NCBI GenBank assembly: GCA_016291135.1
Contig: JAEFAE010000002.1
Span: forward strand, 176,458 to 240,457
Reading direction: 5' to 3'
Source of the DNA: Bacteroidales bacterium
Lineage (GTDB): Bacteria; Bacteroidota; Bacteroidia; Bacteroidales; F082
DNA length: 64,000 nucleotides
Below, piece after piece: positions 62,801 through 64,000 of the stretch. Both the position numbers and the translations under genes were made by a program. Position 1 is the stretch's first letter. Every line of letters starts with the position of its first letter. The notes beneath the pieces were generated by a model, which saw only the letters and a program-made list of their open reading frames with translations, was not told the DNA's origin and did no database searches.

Positions 62801-64000
62801 TGTAGCTGCTGAAATCGACCGTGTATTCTTGATAATCCGCCGTGCTGACGGAAACGCTCTTTACTTGGGTAAAAGTACTGGCGTTGGAGGCGTCGGTCAT
62901 GACGCCGACGAGTACTTCGGGGTAGGCGCTGCTGCCGTTGCCGTTTCTTCCCCAAAATCTTAATTGCACATTCTTGATGTTGGCGTTGAGTTCAGGCAAG
63001 ACGGCAATCTCGTTGGTAAGGCTCGGCGCCTTGTATAAAAGCAGGAATTTCCCACCCGTGCGAGGGCCATAGTTGCTATTGTTAGTCGTGCTGCATACGT
63101 ATGGGTAATAGGTATAAGGATAGTTTCCATATTGATATCTGATGGCATTCCAGCAATTGGGCATGGGGTAGGAGGAGCTGTAGGGCGAGGCCGTGTTCAG
63201 ATTGTCCTCGAATCCGTAGGAATAAGGCAGTGGCAGTGCGGCACATTCCGTGCTGACAGATAAGTCAGAGTTTTGGTTGGTACTGTAACCCCATTTGCTT
63301 TGGTCTTCATCACTACAATATGCACGCACGTTCACGCTATAAGTGGTGACAGGAGTGAGGTTAGTGATAGTGTAGTTGGTTGTGGTTTGACCATCAAGAT
63401 GGACGTATGTGTAATCGTCGGATCCAGTCTTATAACGGATGTCCCACGCTTCTTGGCCTGTTGTTCCAGCTGTCCAGCTTAAGGTGATGGTGGTGGCGGT
63501 GGCGGTTGCTGACAAGCCCGAAGGGGCTACACAGGTGGCGGTGGTGGTGAAACTCACTTGGTTGCTCCAGGCACTGTACCCGTCTTCTTCGCCGCAGTAG
63601 GCTCTGATCTTGACTCGATAGGTGGTTTCAGGAGCCAGATCCTGCAAGGTATAGGTGTTGACGTTGTCGAGGTTGATTTGGGTGACGCCTTCATCGCCTG
63701 GGTTGAAGGAATAGGCAGTGGAATAAATCAGCTCGTAATGGTCGGCGCTGCCTGTCCAACTCACCGATCCAGAATAGGCGGTGTTGGAGTTGGTCACATA
63801 GCTCAACGAGGGTTTTTGGCAGGTGGCGGTGGTGGTGAAGTTGATGACATCGCTCCAGGAGCTTTCTTCGTTGCCCAAGATGGATTTCACGCGGACATAA
63901 TATTGGGTTTCAGAGGTGAGGCCAGTGATTTCTTGGGTTGCCGTGCCGCTGACGTTGGTTTCTACTACATTCTCAGTGAAACCGTTGTTGGTGGCGTATT
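59874..64000 (-). CDS. Giant secreted fibronectin-III / choice-of-anchor J protein with T9SS sorting domain, 5' end outside window
   Basis: At least 1375 residues visible; the frame is open to the right edge (the GTG at 63890 is internal). There are repeated fibronectin-III domains (pattern 'PSGLSATATATTITLSWTAG', 'YRVKIRAYCGEEDGYSAWSN'). Two choice-of-anchor/cleaved-adhesin type beta-sandwiches are seen (near ALPLPYSYGFEDNLN and NPLVEDFNDATFPPTCWQ). Repeated 'GWNWWSPSVEITLEQLETAL' / 'GYNWFGYPGATTTAIEDAL' units follow, and a type IX sorting domain ends it (LEIMDVTGRMLRAQTLQ...). It is surface-exposed and probably adhesive. Confidence 0.88.
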   Translation of the reverse strand, partial: YATNNGFTENVVETNVSGTATQEITGLTSETQYYVRVKSILGNEESSWSDVINFTTTATCQKPSLSYVTNSNTAYSGSVSWTGSADHYELIYSTAYSFNPGDEGVTQINLDNVNTYTLQDLAPETTYRVKIRAYCGEEDGYSAWSNQVSFTTTATCVAPSGLSATATATTITLSWTAGTTGQEAWDIRYKTGSDDYTYVHLDGQTTTNYTITNLTPVTTYSVNVRAYCSDEDQSKWGYSTNQNSDLSVSTECAALPLPYSYGFEDNLNTASPYSSSYPMPNCWNAIRYQYGNYPYTYYPYVCSTTNNSNYGPRTGGKFLLLYKAPSLTNEIAVLPELNANIKNVQLRFWGRNGNGSSAYPEVLVGVMTDASNASTFTQVKSVSVSTADYQEYTVDFSSYTGDGIYIAFKLNPAYSSYSYTYFSIDDITIEEIPSCSVPTGLEATVNGANEATLSWTAGGAETAWNVQYKTASDSDWSEATAVNETSYTLTGLQRATTYEARVQARCDAEDQSEWSNPISFETECGIWTIDAANPLVEDFNDATFPPTCWQKVNFGEMGVTNGWLRNTNNNLDNQGAVTSDFKHETWLFLPQMHLDGDATLAFDNLFTSGSNYVPCSIMISTKPHIDVEDIKTEGFIEANFTPIWLADENNLPATKTNETVNLSSYSNQDVYIAFRYEGNNSNSQIVWWIDNVKILVDAIQTVELTQGWNWWSPSVEITLEQLETALGSNGITIKSQTKTVDYEDNEWLGDNISLDPGQMYKIQVSEDCSFVLKGQAASTVSITISQGYNWFGYPGATTTAIEDALNDFQPVEGDIIKTLEKSTTYEDGEWMGDFNMLQPGQGYVYISQDPNNKPLVFTRDDQHYQVNPHDYANNMNFKAQILINGVEQQSNDIEIGAFNGATVTGSKRIECFGSNHYYRVNMLIYGTSDNYEISFKLYNHQTGEELEDCTITTYDGTPCTITWLSDGSYGTYKNPIVLNFTTSTSSFTKEIIGYGDGKDHFYLIASPIDDVNPAEVEGMIPEEDNHYDLYWFNQSEDLEWRNYKEEPFRLASGKGYLYANKDNVTLTFSGTPIEGDSYEVTLVKDDAAGGFPGWNLVGNPFAEQTAYIDRPFYVMNSGGSEIIAAADVEQNSIAPMEGVFVIADENDEGLTFTTAPQNGNGKGLVLNLSKGASTGSATRGGSVIDRVLVRFGEGRELPKFQMSSNSTKLYIPQMGKDYAVVNAEDQGEMPVNFKANENGTYTLSVSEALTASTSSITYLHLIDCLTGADVDLLADPSYRFEAKTTDYASRFKLVFMRQDEADEDNPFAFISQGKLHILNDGEAKLEIMDVTGRMLRAQTLQGNGTEMDLPEVPGVYLLRLTSEQAMRTQKLLVK

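Overview
The window looks like a chromosomal segment of a member of the Bacteroidota, most likely an uncultured Bacteroidales. The evidence is Bacteroidota -7 boxes (TAnnTTTG) before many genes, type IX secretion C-terminal sorting domains on several secreted proteins, DUF5686, BamA-like and LptD-like outer-membrane proteins, a biotin carboxylase/carrier fusion, and a GC-rich coding / AT-rich intergenic pattern with few Shine-Dalgarno sites. Most of the window is core genome with tightly packed operons.

Layout. 0-1.8 kb is an accessory edge: a 5'-cut HicA/HicB pair, a reverse-transcriptase-like gene fragment, tRNA-Gln(CTG) and a second, different HicA/HicB pair with palindromic candidate operators. 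1.9-5 kb holds an LRR lipoprotein, a BlaI-type repressor and an M56 peptidase with two TonB C-terminal domains. 5-18 kb has glnS, a C69 dipeptidase with a lipoprotein, asd-ribF, a lamin-tail secreted protein, gpmA with a phosphoesterase, a DUF2135-like lipoprotein, and lspA/DksA-like genes. 18-31 kb has ileS, an M6 metalloprotease, an SPFH protein and a branched-chain acyl-CoA degradation cluster (crotonase, biotin-dependent carboxylase alpha subunit, acyl-CoA dehydrogenase). 31-45.7 kb has beta-barrel proteins, queG, an MltF-like transglycosylase, an acyltransferase, mntP, tRNA-Pro(CGG), a zeta-toxin-like pair, a GH29 fucosidase, leuS and a sensor kinase. 45.9-64 kb has a fucose-isomerase-like gene, a T9SS thioredoxin-like protein, lptD, an amidase with SPOR domain, a low-GC immunity-like island, ridA, ftsB/divIC-like, DUF5686, apbE, rluE-like, and the 3' part of a very large fibronectin-III T9SS protein that runs off the right edge.

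How the genes work together. Several genes serve the envelope: LspA matures the many lipoproteins, LptD and BamA-like proteins build the outer membrane, and MltF, the amidase and the FtsB-like protein act on the wall and septum. Three aminoacyl-tRNA synthetases (GlnS, IleS, LeuS) lie in the window, and two are unusual. IleS carries the swapped GXHH form of its HIGH motif, known from mupirocin hyper-resistant IleRS2. LeuS carries a ~115-residue insertion resembling a DUF559/PD-(D/E)XK nuclease fold.

The most novel non-coding signal is a trio of 83-91 bp multi-helix elements at 35.84-36.26 kb. Their helices are conserved by compensatory changes, and they lie beside a second hairpin repeat family that recurs at 27.4 and 45.7 kb. 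In the low-GC island at 53.3-54.7 kb, a 38-bp tandem duplication has made a chain of stop/start-overlapping small ORFs.
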